Assembly (NCBI GenBank): GCA_009914615.1
Contig: WNDX01000012.1
Span: 1-49,762, forward strand
Direction of reading: 5' to 3'
Source: Herbaspirillum frisingense
GTDB lineage: Bacteria; Pseudomonadota; Gammaproteobacteria; Burkholderiales; Burkholderiaceae_D
Length of the DNA stretch: 49,762 nucleotides
In this document: piece after piece, positions 35,804-45,377 of the stretch
How the letters are laid out: each line of letters begins with the position of its first letter
Numbering within the stretch: the stretch's first letter is position 1
Program-made: the position numbers and the translations under genes
Notes under the pieces: generated by a model
The model's input: the letters and a program-made list of their open reading frames with translations, nothing else
The model's database searches: none
What the model was told of the DNA's origin: nothing

Positions 35804-36433
35804 ATGCCATTATGGCCGGCGCCGCATCCACGCCCTCCAAGCATGAACCGCCAAATAGACCGCGACCGGCAAATCATTTACTGCGACCGCAACATCGAAG
35901 TGCGCCCGCTCGGCCTGCGCGAAGCGCCCGCGCTGTACGACGCCGTGCACCAGTCCAAGCGGGCCATCGGCGAGTGGGAAGCCTGGTGCACTCCAGACTA
36001 TTCGCTGGCCGACGCCAAGTTGTTCCTGCAGCGCGCCATCGAGCAATGGCACGTGAACCAGGCCTACGATTTCAATGTGATCGCCCGCTCTTCCGGACTG
36101 GTAGTCGGTTCGGTGGCGATCAACCAGATCAGCCAGCTCAACCAGATGGCCAACCTCGGCTATTGGGTGCGCGAAGGTTATACCGGTCGCGGCATCGCCG
36201 CCGTGGCCGCGCGGGCGGCGGCCGCCTTCGCCTTCGGCAAGACCGGCCTGACGCGGCTGGAAATCGTGGCCCAGGCGGGCAACCTGCGCAGCCAGCGGGT
36301 GGCCGAGAAGACCGGCGCCACGCTGGAATGCCTGGCGCGCAACCGGCTGGTGTTCCACGGCGAGCCGCGCGACGCCAAGGTGTTTTCGCTGGTGCCTTCC
36401 GATCTGGGGTTGCCGGTGCCGGTTGCGGCCTGA
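35804..36433 (+). CDS. GNAT-family N-acetyltransferase, RimJ/RimL-like
   Basis: About 196-209 aa. The fold is a single acetyltransferase domain with the acetyl-CoA loop YTGRGIAAVAARAAAAFAF and the RimJ/L-style LEIVAQAGNLRSQRVAEKTG. It probably acetylates a protein N-terminus or small amine; the substrate is unknown. Two starts are possible: ATG 35804, after a purine run CAGGGG, and ATG 35843, where family similarity begins but no ribosome site is visible. The longer form is listed. Confidence 0.85.
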   Translation: MPLWPAPHPRPPSMNRQIDRDRQIIYCDRNIEVRPLGLREAPALYDAVHQSKRAIGEWEAWCTPDYSLADAKLFLQRAIEQWHVNQAYDFNVIARSSGLVVGSVAINQISQLNQMANLGYWVREGYTGRGIAAVAARAAAAFAFGKTGLTRLEIVAQAGNLRSQRVAEKTGATLECLARNRLVFHGEPRDAKVFSLVPSDLGLPVPVAA

Positions 36434-36879
36434 ATCCGGATTTCGATTTTATTTTGTTGTCGAATTAAAAATTTCAAAAAAGAAATATTTTTCCCGATTT
36501 CGTCGCTTTTTTGCGCTATTCTCATCTCGCCGATACGTTTCGCAACAATTGTTTCGACTTTATTTTGTTCCGAAAAAGTGCACAAGGCGCTCTTTGCTGA
36601 CGCCCTTGTCAGCCTTGACAGGCAAGGGTTTGCGCCATTTTTGCGCAGCCGCATAAAAAACTTGTCTTTAAATAAATCGAAATTGGCTGACAAAATACTG
36701 ACTTTTCACGTATTCCAAATCGCGGCTCGGGCGTTACATACTTAAAGCGCCTGTAAAGGGCGCTTGTGTATCTGGAGCAGTTGCCCGGAATCAAGCCTGT
36801 TCTTCCGGGACGCTGCCGGTTCTCCGAAAAAACTCAGGAACGGAGAACTTTGAGCGTCAAGCGACGTAGAGGAAATACG
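36434..36879 (+). other. AT-rich intergenic region and structured leader of the 84-aa gene
   Basis: Base composition falls sharply between 36440 and 36720. Two near-identical copies of a TTTCGA-TTTATTTTGTT-CGAA element lie at 36441-36464 and 36552-36574. Downstream, perfect stems AAGCGCC/GGCGCTT (36745-36765) and GTTCTCCG/CGGAGAAC (36819-36848) lie in the presumed leader. A CCCTTG/CAAGGG arrangement with alternative TGTCA/TGACA pairing is near 36601-36627. No promoter could be fixed with confidence. Confidence 0.6.
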
Positions 36880-37134
36880 ATGCAAGCCATTCAACGCAAC
36901 AAGACCGCCAATAATAACCACGCCGGCCGCGCCGCCCAACAATACGTCATGGGGGGCGAAGCACGCGCTGCGCGCCTGGCCAAGCGCCTCAAGAGCGCCG
37001 ACGCCGCGCACCAGGACGACGATTGCAATGCGCGTTACGACAAGATTTCCAAGCAGATGGACGACATCGTGGAAGGCGGTTCGCCGCAGCGCTTCAAGCG
37101 TCCCAAGATGGAAAGCGACATCATCGCGCGCTGA
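36880..37134 (+). CDS. Hypothetical small basic/charged protein
   Basis: 84 aa, not recognised. It is rich in Ala, Lys, Arg, Asp and Gln, with no signal peptide, transmembrane segment or cysteine motif (one Cys). Residues 25-65 look helical (RAARLAKRLKSADAAHQ). It is soluble and probably nucleic-acid or protein binding (guess only). ATG 36880 has AGAGGAAA well placed, which supports real translation. It stands alone behind a long, AT-rich and structured upstream region, suggesting tight control. Confidence 0.65.
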   Translation: MQAIQRNKTANNNHAGRAAQQYVMGGEARAARLAKRLKSADAAHQDDDCNARYDKISKQMDDIVEGGSPQRFKRPKMESDIIAR

Positions 37135-37407
37135 CGTCCATGCCGCCGCGCCCCGCAAGGGGGCGGGAAACCGGAGCCGATCCGGATTCCCGCCGCGGCG
37201 GTCGTATGTCTTACCTGGCATTGAACGGCCGGAGATGGGCCGATGATGTGCTGCGATGACATGCTGACTGAGCGCCGGAAGGCGCCGGTCAGTCGTATTC
37301 TGAAAGCCGGAGGCGCATAGTCCGGGCGCGATTTTCAGCGTGGAGTAGCAAGGGAGTGGCCCCGGCCGCCCCGTATTCCAGGCCACGGCCCGCCAGTCGC
37401 GCAGCGC

Positions 37408-38412
37408 TTACAGCGTTTCTTCGCGCGGATCCCGCGACAGCAGGCGCGACACCATTTCTTGCACCGATACGCCGTCGAACAAGGCTGCCGCCACCGCATC
37501 GGTGATCGGCATGTCGATGCCTTTTTCCTGCGCCAGTTCACGTACCGCCTTGGCGCAGCGTACTCCTTCCGCCACATGGCCGAGTTCGGCCACGATGTCG
37601 TCCAGTTTCTTGTTTTTGGCCAGGCCCAGCCCGACGCGCCGGTTGCGCGAGAGGTCGCCGGTGCAGGTCAGGATGAGATCGCCCACGCCCGACAAGCCCA
37701 TGAACGTTTCCGGCCGGCCGCCCAGCGCCACGCCCAGCCGGGTGATCTCGGCCAGGCCGCGGGTGATCAGCGCGGCGCGCGCGTTCAGGCCCAATTGCAG
37801 GCCGTCGGCCACGCCGGTGGCAATGGCCAGGATGTTCTTCACGGCGCCGCCGATTTCCACGCCGACCAGATCGTCGCTGGAATAGATGCGGATATTGTTG
37901 CCATGCACCGCCGCCACCACGCGCTCGCACAGGGCGGCGTCGGCGCCGGCGATGGTCAGCGCGCAGGGCAGGCCGCGCGCCACTTCCTGCGCGAACGACG
38001 GCCCCGACAATACGCCGGCGGGAAGGCCGGATCCCAGCACTTCCTGCACGATCTGGTGCGGCAAGAGGCGCGTGCCTTCTTCCAGGCCCTTGCACAGCCA
38101 CACCAGATTGGGAATCGGATGCGCGCGCAGATGGCCGGCCAGGTCGCGCAGGCCGGAGACCGAGGAGGCGGCGATCAGCAGGCCGTCTTGCGGGTCGGCG
38201 CAGACGTGGTTCACCGCAGCGTCGAAATCGGCAGTCACCGCCAGTTCGGCGGGCAGGGCGAATCCGGGCAGGTAGAGCGAGTTTTCGCGTTGCTGCGCGG
38301 CCTGTTGCATGGCCTGGGCGTTGCGCCCCCACAGCACGACGTCATGCTTGCGCGCCAGCGGAATGGCCAGGGCGGTGCCCCACGCGCCGGCGCCTAAGAG
38401 AGTGATTTTCAT
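37408..38412 (-). CDS. gpsA: Glycerol-3-phosphate dehydrogenase [NAD(P)+]
   Basis: 334 aa. The N-terminal Rossmann motif [10 protein letters not shown] (7-16) and the signatures [26 protein letters not shown] and [17 protein letters not shown] are all present. It makes sn-glycerol 3-phosphate from DHAP for phospholipid synthesis. ATG 38412 gives the canonical MKITLLGAG start; the open frame upstream is not conserved. It is the last gene of the rhodanese-grxC-secB-SH3-gpsA minus-strand group. Confidence 0.96.
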   Translation of the reverse strand: MKITLLGAGAWGTALAIPLARKHDVVLWGRNAQAMQQAAQQRENSLYLPGFALPAELAVTADFDAAVNHVCADPQDGLLIAASSVSGLRDLAGHLRAHPIPNLVWLCKGLEEGTRLLPHQIVQEVLGSGLPAGVLSGPSFAQEVARGLPCALTIAGADAALCERVVAAVHGNNIRIYSSDDLVGVEIGGAVKNILAIATGVADGLQLGLNARAALITRGLAEITRLGVALGGRPETFMGLSGVGDLILTCTGDLSRNRRVGLGLAKNKKLDDIVAELGHVAEGVRCAKAVRELAQEKGIDMPITDAVAAALFDGVSVQEMVSRLLSRDPREETL

Positions 38413-38449
38413 GAAAGGGCGTCGATCGCTCGTGATGATGCCGCGGGAC

Positions 38450-38899
38450 TCAGTCGCCCCAGACGTCGCCGGCCTTGGCATAGCCGGTCTGGCCGTCGCG
38501 GTGGCGTACTTTGACCCAGCCGTTGTTGGGGCTTTCGATCATTTCCAGCAGCACGTTCTTGTCGGCCGAAAACACCACCGGGCTGTTCTCGTCGGCGGCA
38601 TTGAAGATGCGCGCGTTGGCGGCCGCGACCACCAGCATGCGCTTGGGCGTGAGCGACTTGGACTGCATCCAGGACAGCGTGCCGGCGGCATCGCGCACCT
38701 TGCTCCATTCGCCGTAGGTCAGCACCACTTCCACCGGCATGCCGCGCGGCGCGACGTAGACGCGGCGGCCCTTTTCGGAAGGGGCGTCGTACATGACGGC
38801 AGGCGAGGCGCCCACCGACTTGAAGTCCAGCGCCAGGGCGTCCTTGGCGATGAAGGCGCTCAGCAGGGTTGCGGAAAGGATCAGGGGCAGGTGTTTCAT
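38450..38899 (-). CDS. Exported SH3-like (SH3b) domain protein
   Basis: 149 aa. A signal peptide covers about residues 1-24 (cleavage near ALA-LDF), followed by two SH3-like repeats (about 26-85 and 90-147). The repeats share the pattern of V-Y/F, then a W near GEWSKV and NGWVKV. It is likely periplasmic and may bind peptidoglycan or a peptide; the function is unproven. Its place between secB and gpsA is conserved in related genera (from memory). Confidence 0.85.
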   Translation of the reverse strand: MKHLPLILSATLLSAFIAKDALALDFKSVGASPAVMYDAPSEKGRRVYVAPRGMPVEVVLTYGEWSKVRDAAGTLSWMQSKSLTPKRMLVVAAANARIFNAADENSPVVFSADKNVLLEMIESPNNGWVKVRHRDGQTGYAKAGDVWGD

Positions 38900-39020
38900 C
38901 GATGAAGTCTCCGCAGGAAGGGAAGCGCCGCGGCAGGGGCCGCGGCGTCGGATCCGCCGGCGGGGACCGCGCGCAAGGCGTTGCGGCGGTCGGGCCAGCC
39001 GGCAGGGAAACGGCTGCGGA

Positions 39021-39515
39021 TCAGTTGACCGCGGTCGAACCGCCGTTGACCAGGGTGGCGCCTTGCTGCTCGGCCAGCGCCTGCAGGCGCTGCTGGTAGA
39101 ACACTTCGAAGTTGATCTCGGCCAGGTGCACCGGCGGGAAACCGGCGCGGGTGATGGCGTCGGCGATGTTGGCGCGCAGGTACGGGTAGATGATGTTGGG
39201 GCAGCCGATGCCCAGCAACGGATCCAGTTGTTCGGTCGGTACGTTGCGGATCTCGAAGATGCCGGCTTGCTTGCCCTCGACCAGGAACGCCACCTTGTCC
39301 TTGACCTTGGCGGTCACGGTGATGGTCACGGTTGATTCGAACACGCCTTCGGCCAGCGCTTCGGCGCCGACGTCCACCGACACTTCGATCGACGGGGCTT
39401 CCTGTTCCAGGAAGATGGCCGGCGAATTCGGCTGTTCCAGCGACAGGTCCTTCAGGTAGACGCGCTGGATCTGGAAAACGGGTTGCTGTTCAGCTTGTTG
39501 GTTCTGTTCCGACAT
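39021..39515 (-). CDS. secB: Protein-export chaperone SecB
   Basis: 164 aa. It begins [20 protein letters not shown] and contains [16 protein letters not shown] and [20 protein letters not shown], both typical of SecB. It holds precursors unfolded and hands them to SecA. The group rhodanese-grxC-secB is standard in proteobacteria. Confidence 0.97.
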   Translation of the reverse strand: MSEQNQQAEQQPVFQIQRVYLKDLSLEQPNSPAIFLEQEAPSIEVSVDVGAEALAEGVFESTVTITVTAKVKDKVAFLVEGKQAGIFEIRNVPTEQLDPLLGIGCPNIIYPYLRANIADAITRAGFPPVHLAEINFEVFYQQRLQALAEQQGATLVNGGSTAVN

Positions 39516-39564
39516 GGATCTCTTTCAGGTTCGGTGAATCGGTAAAGGGTGTGCCGCCGTGGCG

Positions 39565-39825
39565 TCAGGCTTGCAGCAGCGGGTCCAGCTTGCCGGCGCG
39601 GTCCAGTGCGCTCAGATCGTCGAAACCGCCGACATGGGTGTCGCCGATGTAGATCTGCGGCACGGTGCGGCGGCCGGTCTGTTGCATCATCAGCTCGCGC
39701 TGCTGAGGTTCGAGGTCGACGCGGATCTTGTCGATCTGCGTGACGCCTTTGCTGGCGAGCAGGCGCTCGGCCATCATGCAATACGGGCACACGGCGGTGC
39801 AATACATCCTGACTGTGGCGCTCAT
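39565..39825 (-). CDS. grxC: Glutaredoxin 3
   Basis: 86 aa with the active site Cys13-P-Y-Cys16 and the GSH-binding TVPQIYIGDTHVGGFDDL. It is a cytoplasmic thiol-disulfide oxidoreductase. ATG 39825 overlaps the rhodanese stop by ATGA (39822-39825), so the two are translationally coupled. Confidence 0.96.
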   Translation of the reverse strand: MSATVRMYCTAVCPYCMMAERLLASKGVTQIDKIRVDLEPQQRELMMQQTGRRTVPQIYIGDTHVGGFDDLSALDRAGKLDPLLQA

Positions 39826-40235
39826 TTTGCGTCCTTGGTGGTCAGCGGCAGGCCCTGGCCCTGCCAAGCGGCGATACCGCCGTTGAGACCGTAGACTTCG
39901 GTGAAGCCGGCCTTCTTCAGCGCCGATTCGGCGCGGTTGGCCTGGGTGCCGTTCTGGCAGACGATGATGACCGGACGGCCCTTGAGCTTGTCCAGCTCGG
40001 AAATGCGTTGCGGCAACTCCTTCAGGGGGATGTTGCGGGCGTCGCGCAAGTGGCCCGCGGCGAACTGATCGGCGTCGCGCACGTCCAGCACCAGGGTCTT
40101 GCCCTGGTTGAGCATTTGCGTGGCCTGCAGCAGGGTCAGCTTGTTGCCGCGCTGCTGGAGATACGGAACCAGCAGGGCGCCGCCCGAGACCAAGGCCAGA
40201 GCGATCAGGAAAATATTGTCGATGATGAATTTCAC
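39822..40235 (-). CDS. Rhodanese-like domain protein, membrane-anchored
   Basis: 137 aa. An N-terminal transmembrane helix (about 5-26) is followed by one rhodanese domain with active Cys93 in VIIVCQNGTQANRA. It is YibN-like; the gene commonly precedes grxC and secB. It may pass sulfane sulfur or act in membrane protein quality control; the substrate is unknown. It is the first gene of the minus-strand operon. ATTATA at 40266-40271 (TATAAT on the minus strand) is a candidate -10 with no clear -35. Confidence 0.92.
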   Translation of the reverse strand: MKFIIDNIFLIALALVSGGALLVPYLQQRGNKLTLLQATQMLNQGKTLVLDVRDADQFAAGHLRDARNIPLKELPQRISELDKLKGRPVIIVCQNGTQANRAESALKKAGFTEVYGLNGGIAAWQGQGLPLTTKDAK

Positions 40236-40393
40236 GGCAGTCCAATGAGTTTACTGAATCCCGGCATTATAAAATAGAAGCATTCGCGGTTTGTATTATT
40301 GCAATCGTCGGCCCGTAAGGGCCTGGAAGCCGCCGCGGCCACGCGCACGCGCCTTCCGCGCACTGGTTTATCCATCATCAGAAAAGTCCCGCT

Positions 40394-41140
40394 ATGTACA
40401 AAATCGTATTCATGCGCCACGGCGAATCGACCTGGAACCTGGCCAACCGCTTCACCGGCTGGGTTGACGTCGATCTGACCGAGAAGGGCGTGGCTGAAGC
40501 CCGCCAGGCCGGCAAGCTGCTCAAGGAAGCCGGTTTCTCCTTCGATCTGGCTTACACCTCGGTCCTGAAGCGCGCCATCCGCACCCTGTGGACCACGCTG
40601 GACGAAATGGATCAGATGTACGTGCCGGTGAAGAACGACTGGCGCCTCAATGAGCGTCACTACGGCGCCCTGCAGGGCCTGAACAAGGCCGAGACCGCCG
40701 CCCAGTACGGCGACGAGCAGGTGCTGGTCTGGCGCCGCAGCTACGACACGCCGCCCAACCCGCTGGCCGCCGGCGACGAGCGCGATTCCTTCGGCGACCC
40801 GCGCTACGCCGGCCTGCCGCGCGAACAAATCCCGCTGACCGAATGTCTGAAGGACACCGTCGCCCGCGTGCTGCCGGCCTGGAACGATTCCATTGCCCCG
40901 GCCATCCGCGCCGGCAAGCAGATCATCGTCTCGGCCCACGGCAACAGTCTGCGCGCCCTGATCAAGTATCTGGACGGTATCAGCGACAACGACATCGTCG
41001 GCCTGAACATCCCCAACGGCCAGCCGCTGGTGTATGAACTGGACGCCGATCTGAAACCGATCAAGAGCTACTATCTGGGCGACCAGTCCGCCATCGAGGC
41101 GGCGCTGAAGGCGGTGGCCAACCAAGGGAAGTCGAAATAA
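40394..41140 (+). CDS. gpmA: 2,3-bisphosphoglycerate-dependent phosphoglycerate mutase
   Basis: 248 aa. The phospho-histidine is His9 in [25 protein letters not shown] and [16 protein letters not shown] complete the family pattern. It interconverts 3- and 2-phosphoglycerate. It is divergent from the rhodanese operon. It reads directly towards the EnvC-like gene with no terminator, so it may be co-transcribed. Confidence 0.97.
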   Translation: MYKIVFMRHGESTWNLANRFTGWVDVDLTEKGVAEARQAGKLLKEAGFSFDLAYTSVLKRAIRTLWTTLDEMDQMYVPVKNDWRLNERHYGALQGLNKAETAAQYGDEQVLVWRRSYDTPPNPLAAGDERDSFGDPRYAGLPREQIPLTECLKDTVARVLPAWNDSIAPAIRAGKQIIVSAHGNSLRALIKYLDGISDNDIVGLNIPNGQPLVYELDADLKPIKSYYLGDQSAIEAALKAVANQGKSK

Positions 41141-41265
41141 AACTGCGTTTCTTCAGCAAGGCGCCGGCCGCACCGGCGGCGCCGTTTCCAGGCGAATGCG
41201 AACGGCCTGCGCGTTCCGGATCCTTGTCCGGCGCGCGGGACGGGCATATTCGCCTGTTGGCGTCG

Positions 41266-42690
41266 ATGGCCGATGCGGGTGGGCTGGGCCGCATCGCCGC
41301 GCCGCTGCTGCTGGCTGCGGCCGCCGGCATTGCGCTGTGGCCGGCCGCCGGCCATGCCCAGGCCATCACTGAACGCACCAGACAGAAGCAGGCAGCCGAG
41401 AAGGAAAAAGCGGATCTGCAGCAGCGCCTGTCAGCGCTCAAGCGCGACATCGACCAGACCGAAACCGCCAAGGACAACGCCGCCGATGCCTTATCGGCGT
41501 CCGAGCAGGCCATTTCCAAGGCGAACCGCTCGCTGCGCGACCTGGCGCAGGAGCAGCAGGAGACCGAAAGCCGCCTAACGCAACTGATCAGGCAGTTGAA
41601 CGAGCTGACCGCGCTGGTCAACGCCCAGCAGGCGCAGCTGTCCAGACTGCTGCGCGAGCAGTACGTGGCCGGCAACGAGGACCGCATCAAGCTGCTGCTC
41701 TCCGGCGACAATCCCAACCGCATCAATCGCGAACTGCAGTACATGGGTTATGTCTCGCAGGCCCAGGCCAAGTTGATCGAAACCCTGCGTGCCAACCAGC
41801 AGGCGATCCGCGCCAACAAGGCCGACACCCAGAACGCCAAGTTCGAGCTGGAAGAAATCGCCCAGGAAGAGACCGAACAGAAGAAGGTGCTGGAAAAGGA
41901 AAAATCGCGCCGCTCCATGCTGCTGGCGCAGCTTTCCAGCAAGCTGGCCTCGCAGCGCAAGGAAGTCGGGCGCATCGAGCAGGATCAACAGCGCCTGTCC
42001 AGCCTGGTGGACAAGCTGGCGCAGATCATCGAACAGCAAAAGAAGGCCGAAGCCGAGGCCCGTGAGAAGCGGCGCCAGGAACAATTGGCCAAAGCCAAGG
42101 CCGAACGCGAGAAGCGTCTGGCCGAGCAGCGCGCGCGGGCCGCCGAACAGGCCGCCAAGGCGGCCAAGGCTGGCAAGCCGCCGCCGAAGATGCCGGACCC
42201 GGCCGACGCCATCGACGACGATGAACCGCCGCAAAGCGCTTCGCTGGGCCGCAACGACACGCTGCCGGAGCTGCAGTCGGACAATTTCGGCAAGCCTTTC
42301 GCCAGCCTGCGTGGACAACTGCGCCTGCCGGTCAAGGGGGATCTGACGTCCAAATTCGGTGCCCGCCACGGCGACGGACCCACCACGCGCGGTTTGTTCA
42401 TCCGCGCTTCGGAAGGAGCGGAAGTGCGTGCGGTGGCGGCCGGACGGGTGGTCTTCGCGGACTGGTTGCGCGGTTTCGGCAACCTGATCATCGTCGATCA
42501 CGGCAATCAGTACATGACCATCTACGGCAACAACCAGTCGGTATTGAAGCGCGCCGGCGACGTGGTCAAGGCCGGCGAGGCCATCGCCACCGCAGGCAAC
42601 AGCGGCGGTAACGAGCAATCGGGTTTATACTTTGAAATGCGGCATCAGGGCCGCGCATTCGACCCACTGGGGTGGGTAACTACTAGGTGA
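41266..42690 (+). CDS. envC: EnvC-like murein hydrolase activator (degenerate M23 peptidase)
   Basis: About 474 aa. A signal peptide (1-32, cleavage after GHA-QA) precedes a long coiled coil (about 35-300), a Lys/Glu/Ala-rich linker and a C-terminal LytM/M23 domain (about 350-470). The metal ligands of active LytM enzymes are changed (TTRGLFIRAS where HxGxD is expected). It should therefore activate amidases at the division septum rather than cut murein itself. ATG 41266 is chosen; TTG 41224 is an in-frame alternative adding 14 residues. Neither has a strong ribosome site. Confidence 0.9.
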   Translation: MADAGGLGRIAAPLLLAAAAGIALWPAAGHAQAITERTRQKQAAEKEKADLQQRLSALKRDIDQTETAKDNAADALSASEQAISKANRSLRDLAQEQQETESRLTQLIRQLNELTALVNAQQAQLSRLLREQYVAGNEDRIKLLLSGDNPNRINRELQYMGYVSQAQAKLIETLRANQQAIRANKADTQNAKFELEEIAQEETEQKKVLEKEKSRRSMLLAQLSSKLASQRKEVGRIEQDQQRLSSLVDKLAQIIEQQKKAEAEAREKRRQEQLAKAKAEREKRLAEQRARAAEQAAKAAKAGKPPPKMPDPADAIDDDEPPQSASLGRNDTLPELQSDNFGKPFASLRGQLRLPVKGDLTSKFGARHGDGPTTRGLFIRASEGAEVRAVAAGRVVFADWLRGFGNLIIVDHGNQYMTIYGNNQSVLKRAGDVVKAGEAIATAGNSGGNEQSGLYFEMRHQGRAFDPLGWVTTR

Positions 42691-42693
42691 CAC

Positions 42694-44187
42694 ATGGGCA
42701 GCAAACTCAAGAATATCGGTTTGATCGGGTTGGGCATGGTGGCGGGAGCCACGGCGATGATTCAGTTCGACGCCATCGCGCAAAAGAATGCAACGGCGTC
42801 GCTGCCCCTGGAGGAGCTGCGCCAGATGGCCGACGTATTCGGTCTGATCAAGTCGGACTACGTCGAATCGGTCGATGACAAGAAGCTGCTGACCGAAGCC
42901 ATTTCGGGCATGGTCGCCTCGCTCGACCCGCACTCCGCCTATCTGGACAAGAAGGCCTACAAGGAGCTGCGTGAAGGCACCATGGGCAAGTTCGTGGGCC
43001 TGGGCATCGAAGTGGGCATGGAAGACGGCTACGTCAAGGTGATCTCGCCGATCGAGGATTCCCCTGCGTTCCGCGCCGGCATCAAGGCGGGCGACCTGAT
43101 CACCCGCCTGGACAGCACCCCGGTCAAGGGCCTGACCCTGGACGAGGCGGTCAAGAAGATGCGCGGCGAGCCGAACACCAAGATCACGCTGACCATCGCC
43201 CGCAAGGAAGAAGACAAGCCGATCATCCTGACCATCACGCGCCAGGAAATCCGCGTGCAAAGCGTCAAATCCAAGGTGATCGAGCCCGGCTACGCCTGGC
43301 TGCGCGTGACCCAGTTCCAGGAACCGACGGTCGATGACATGACCAAGAAGCTGGCCGCGATCTACGCCCAGGAGCCGAATCTGAAGGGTATCGTGCTGGA
43401 TCTGCGCAACGACCCGGGCGGCGTGCTGCCGGGCGCCATCGGCGTGGCCGCGGCCTTCCTGCCCAAGGATTCGGTGGTGGTGTCCACCAACGGCCAGTTG
43501 CCAAGCTCCAAGCAGACCTTCTACGCCAAGCGTGAGTTCTACGCTTCCAACCCGCTGTCCGATCCGCTGTCGCGCCTGCCGGACGCCATCAAGAAGGTGC
43601 CGATGGTGGTCCTGATCAACAGCGGCTCGGCCTCGGCCTCCGAAATCGTGGCCGGCGCGCTGCAGGACTACCAGCGCGCCACCATCATGGGCACGCAGTC
43701 CTTCGGCAAGGGCTCGGTGCAGTCGGTGATCGCGCTGCGGCCGGAAAAGAACACCGCCGTCAAGCTGACCACCGCCCGCTACTACACGCCCAAGGGGCGT
43801 TCGATCCAGGCGCGCGGCATCGTGCCTGACATCATGGTCGATGAATTCCCCGACGGCGACGGCCTGAACGGTCTGCGCCTGCGCGAAGCCGACCTGTCCA
43901 AGCACCTGACCAACGACACCGACAAGTCGGCCGAGGTCAAGGCGAAAGCCATGGATGAAATGGCCGAGGAACGCCTGATCGCCGCCGAGAAGAAGCGCAA
44001 GCCGCTGGACTTCGGCAGCAAGGACGACTTCCAGCTGTCGCAGGCGCTGAATCACCTGAAGGGCCAGCCGGTCAAGGTCTCCAACGCCAAGCCTGAAGTG
44101 CGCAACGAAGAAGGCAAGGAAGACACCCCGGTGAAGGACGACCGCAAGGACAACAAGGCGCCGCCGGAAAAGATCGACACCAAGTGA
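42694..44187 (+). CDS. ctpA: Carboxyl-terminal processing protease CtpA (S41)
   Basis: 497 aa. An N-terminal signal or anchor (about 1-30) is followed by a PDZ domain (about 95-170) and the S41 catalytic core. The serine is probably Ser314 in SGSASASEIVAGALQD and the lysine Lys339 in TQSFGKGSVQS, 25 residues apart as in Prc. It ends in a charged low-complexity tail. It trims C-termini of periplasmic proteins, probably including murein hydrolases. It starts 3 nt after envC, so the two are one operon. The pairing envC-ctpA suggests joint control of cell-wall cutting (inference). Confidence 0.96.
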   Translation: MGSKLKNIGLIGLGMVAGATAMIQFDAIAQKNATASLPLEELRQMADVFGLIKSDYVESVDDKKLLTEAISGMVASLDPHSAYLDKKAYKELREGTMGKFVGLGIEVGMEDGYVKVISPIEDSPAFRAGIKAGDLITRLDSTPVKGLTLDEAVKKMRGEPNTKITLTIARKEEDKPIILTITRQEIRVQSVKSKVIEPGYAWLRVTQFQEPTVDDMTKKLAAIYAQEPNLKGIVLDLRNDPGGVLPGAIGVAAAFLPKDSVVVSTNGQLPSSKQTFYAKREFYASNPLSDPLSRLPDAIKKVPMVVLINSGSASASEIVAGALQDYQRATIMGTQSFGKGSVQSVIALRPEKNTAVKLTTARYYTPKGRSIQARGIVPDIMVDEFPDGDGLNGLRLREADLSKHLTNDTDKSAEVKAKAMDEMAEERLIAAEKKRKPLDFGSKDDFQLSQALNHLKGQPVKVSNAKPEVRNEEGKEDTPVKDDRKDNKAPPEKIDTK

Positions 44188-44242
44188 TCCGCCCCTGCCG
44201 GCGGGACGCCGAAAGCCGTCCCGCCGCATCGGCAAGCAAGCC

Positions 44243-44267
44243 GGGCCGCCGCCAAGCGGCCCTTTTT
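44243..44267 (+). terminator. Terminator between ctpA and moeB
   Basis: GGGCCGC (44243-44249), CGCCAA, GCGGCCC (44256-44262), T5. A second perfect stem, GGCGGGACG/CGTCCCGCC (44200-44225), precedes it. The T tract ends only 24 nt before the moeB start. Confidence 0.8.
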
Positions 44268-44291
44268 ATGGGACGACGGACGCTATTCGCC

Positions 44292-45056
44292 ATGGATGAC
44301 CAACAGCTGCTGCGCTATTCGCGCCATATCCTGCTCGACGAGATCGATATCGAAGGCCAGTCGCGCCTCCTGGCCGGCCGCGCGCTGGTGATCGGCGCCG
44401 GCGGGCTGGGATCGCCGGCCGCCATGTACCTGGCCTCGGCCGGCGTGGGCCGCATCACCCTGGTGGACAACGACACGGTCGATCTGATCAACCTGCAGCG
44501 CCAGATCATGCACACCACCGCGCGTGTGGGCCAGCCCAAGGTCGAATCGGGACGCGAGGCGCTGCGCCAGATCAATCCCGGCGTGCAGGTGGATATCCTG
44601 GCCGAGCGCGTCGAGGGTGAACGCCTGCTGCAGCTGGTGGCCGATGCCGACGTGGTGCTCGATTGCAGCGACAATTTCGCCACCCGCCATGCCGTCAACC
44701 GTGCCTGCGTCGAGGCTGGCGTGCCGCTGGTGTCTGGGGCGGCGATCCGCTTCGACGGTCAGATCAGCGTCTTCGATACCCGCCGCGAAGACGCACCGTG
44801 CTACGCTTGCCTGTTCCCGCCCGAGCGCGAGTTCGACGAAGTGCAATGTTCGGTGATGGGCGTGTTCTCGCCGCTGGTGGGCATCGTCGGCACCGTCCAG
44901 GCGGCCGAAGCCATCAAGCTGCTGGCCGGCATCGGCCGCTCGCTGGCCGGGCGGCTGCTGATCCTCGATGCGCGGGACATGGAGTGGACCTCGATCGGCG
45001 TGACGCGCGATCATCATTGTCCGGTCTGCGGACAACGGCGCGCCGGGCACCCCTGA
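44292..45056 (+). CDS. moeB: E1-like adenylyltransferase, MoeB/ThiF/HesA family
   Basis: 254 aa. The ATP site is VIGAGGLGSPAAMYLASAG (33-51), Asp128 lies in DCSDNFATR, and the zinc cysteines are Cys170/Cys173 and Cys243/Cys246. It adenylates the C-terminal Gly of a sulfur carrier such as MoaD or ThiS. Cys186 (VQCSVMG) aligns with the position of the ThiF persulfide cysteine, so ThiF and MoeB roles cannot be separated here. ATG 44292 gives the family start MDDQQLLRYSRHI. No molybdopterin or thiamine genes are adjacent. Confidence 0.9.
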   Translation: MDDQQLLRYSRHILLDEIDIEGQSRLLAGRALVIGAGGLGSPAAMYLASAGVGRITLVDNDTVDLINLQRQIMHTTARVGQPKVESGREALRQINPGVQVDILAERVEGERLLQLVADADVVLDCSDNFATRHAVNRACVEAGVPLVSGAAIRFDGQISVFDTRREDAPCYACLFPPEREFDEVQCSVMGVFSPLVGIVGTVQAAEAIKLLAGIGRSLAGRLLILDARDMEWTSIGVTRDHHCPVCGQRRAGHP

Positions 45057-45113
45057 CGCGCTTGCGTTGCCGCCGCGGCAAGGCTGTCCGCCGACCACCT
45101 TCGCCCGATCTTC

Positions 45114-45122
45114 TGGTATAAA
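45114..45122 (+). promoter_or_regulatory. Extended -10 promoter candidate upstream of dksA
   Basis: TGGTATAAA: an extended -10 (TGn plus TATAAA at 45117-45122) without a recognisable -35. A transcript from here would carry a leader of about 450 nt before dksA and would include an AGGGGAG-preceded ATG at 45245. Confidence 0.4.
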
Positions 45123-45349
45123 CTCTATTGCTTATGCTGATGGCGGCGCACTGCCGCGGGCATGACCAGGCTGATGCGCGGAACGATCACAACTCATAAG
45201 CGCGATCAGCCCGCCCACGCTTTGCCCTGACAGGGGAGTAATGAATGGCTCCAGAAAAGCGCTTCAGTCCGCCAACCGCCATGACCGCGCGTGGCGGGCG
45301 GATTGTCCCCGCCGCAGAACGGCCGCCCGGCGGCCCGCCGTCAAAGCCC

Positions 45350-45377
45350 TTGGCATCCGGAAGCGTTGGTGTACAAT
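45350..45377 (+). promoter_or_regulatory. Sigma-70 promoter for dksA
   Basis: TTGGCA (45350-45355), a 16-bp spacer and TACAAT (45372-45377). The start near 45384 gives a leader of about 200 nt. The whole 45057-45581 stretch has no confident gene; it contains the two promoters and a doubtful short reading frame. Confidence 0.55.

Noticed and set aside
37264-37294. GACTGA...TCAGTC hairpin between the 84-aa gene and gpsA
   Set aside because: The stem is real, with an inner GCGCC/GGCGC, but it has no T tract on either strand and an asymmetric loop, so it was not called a terminator.
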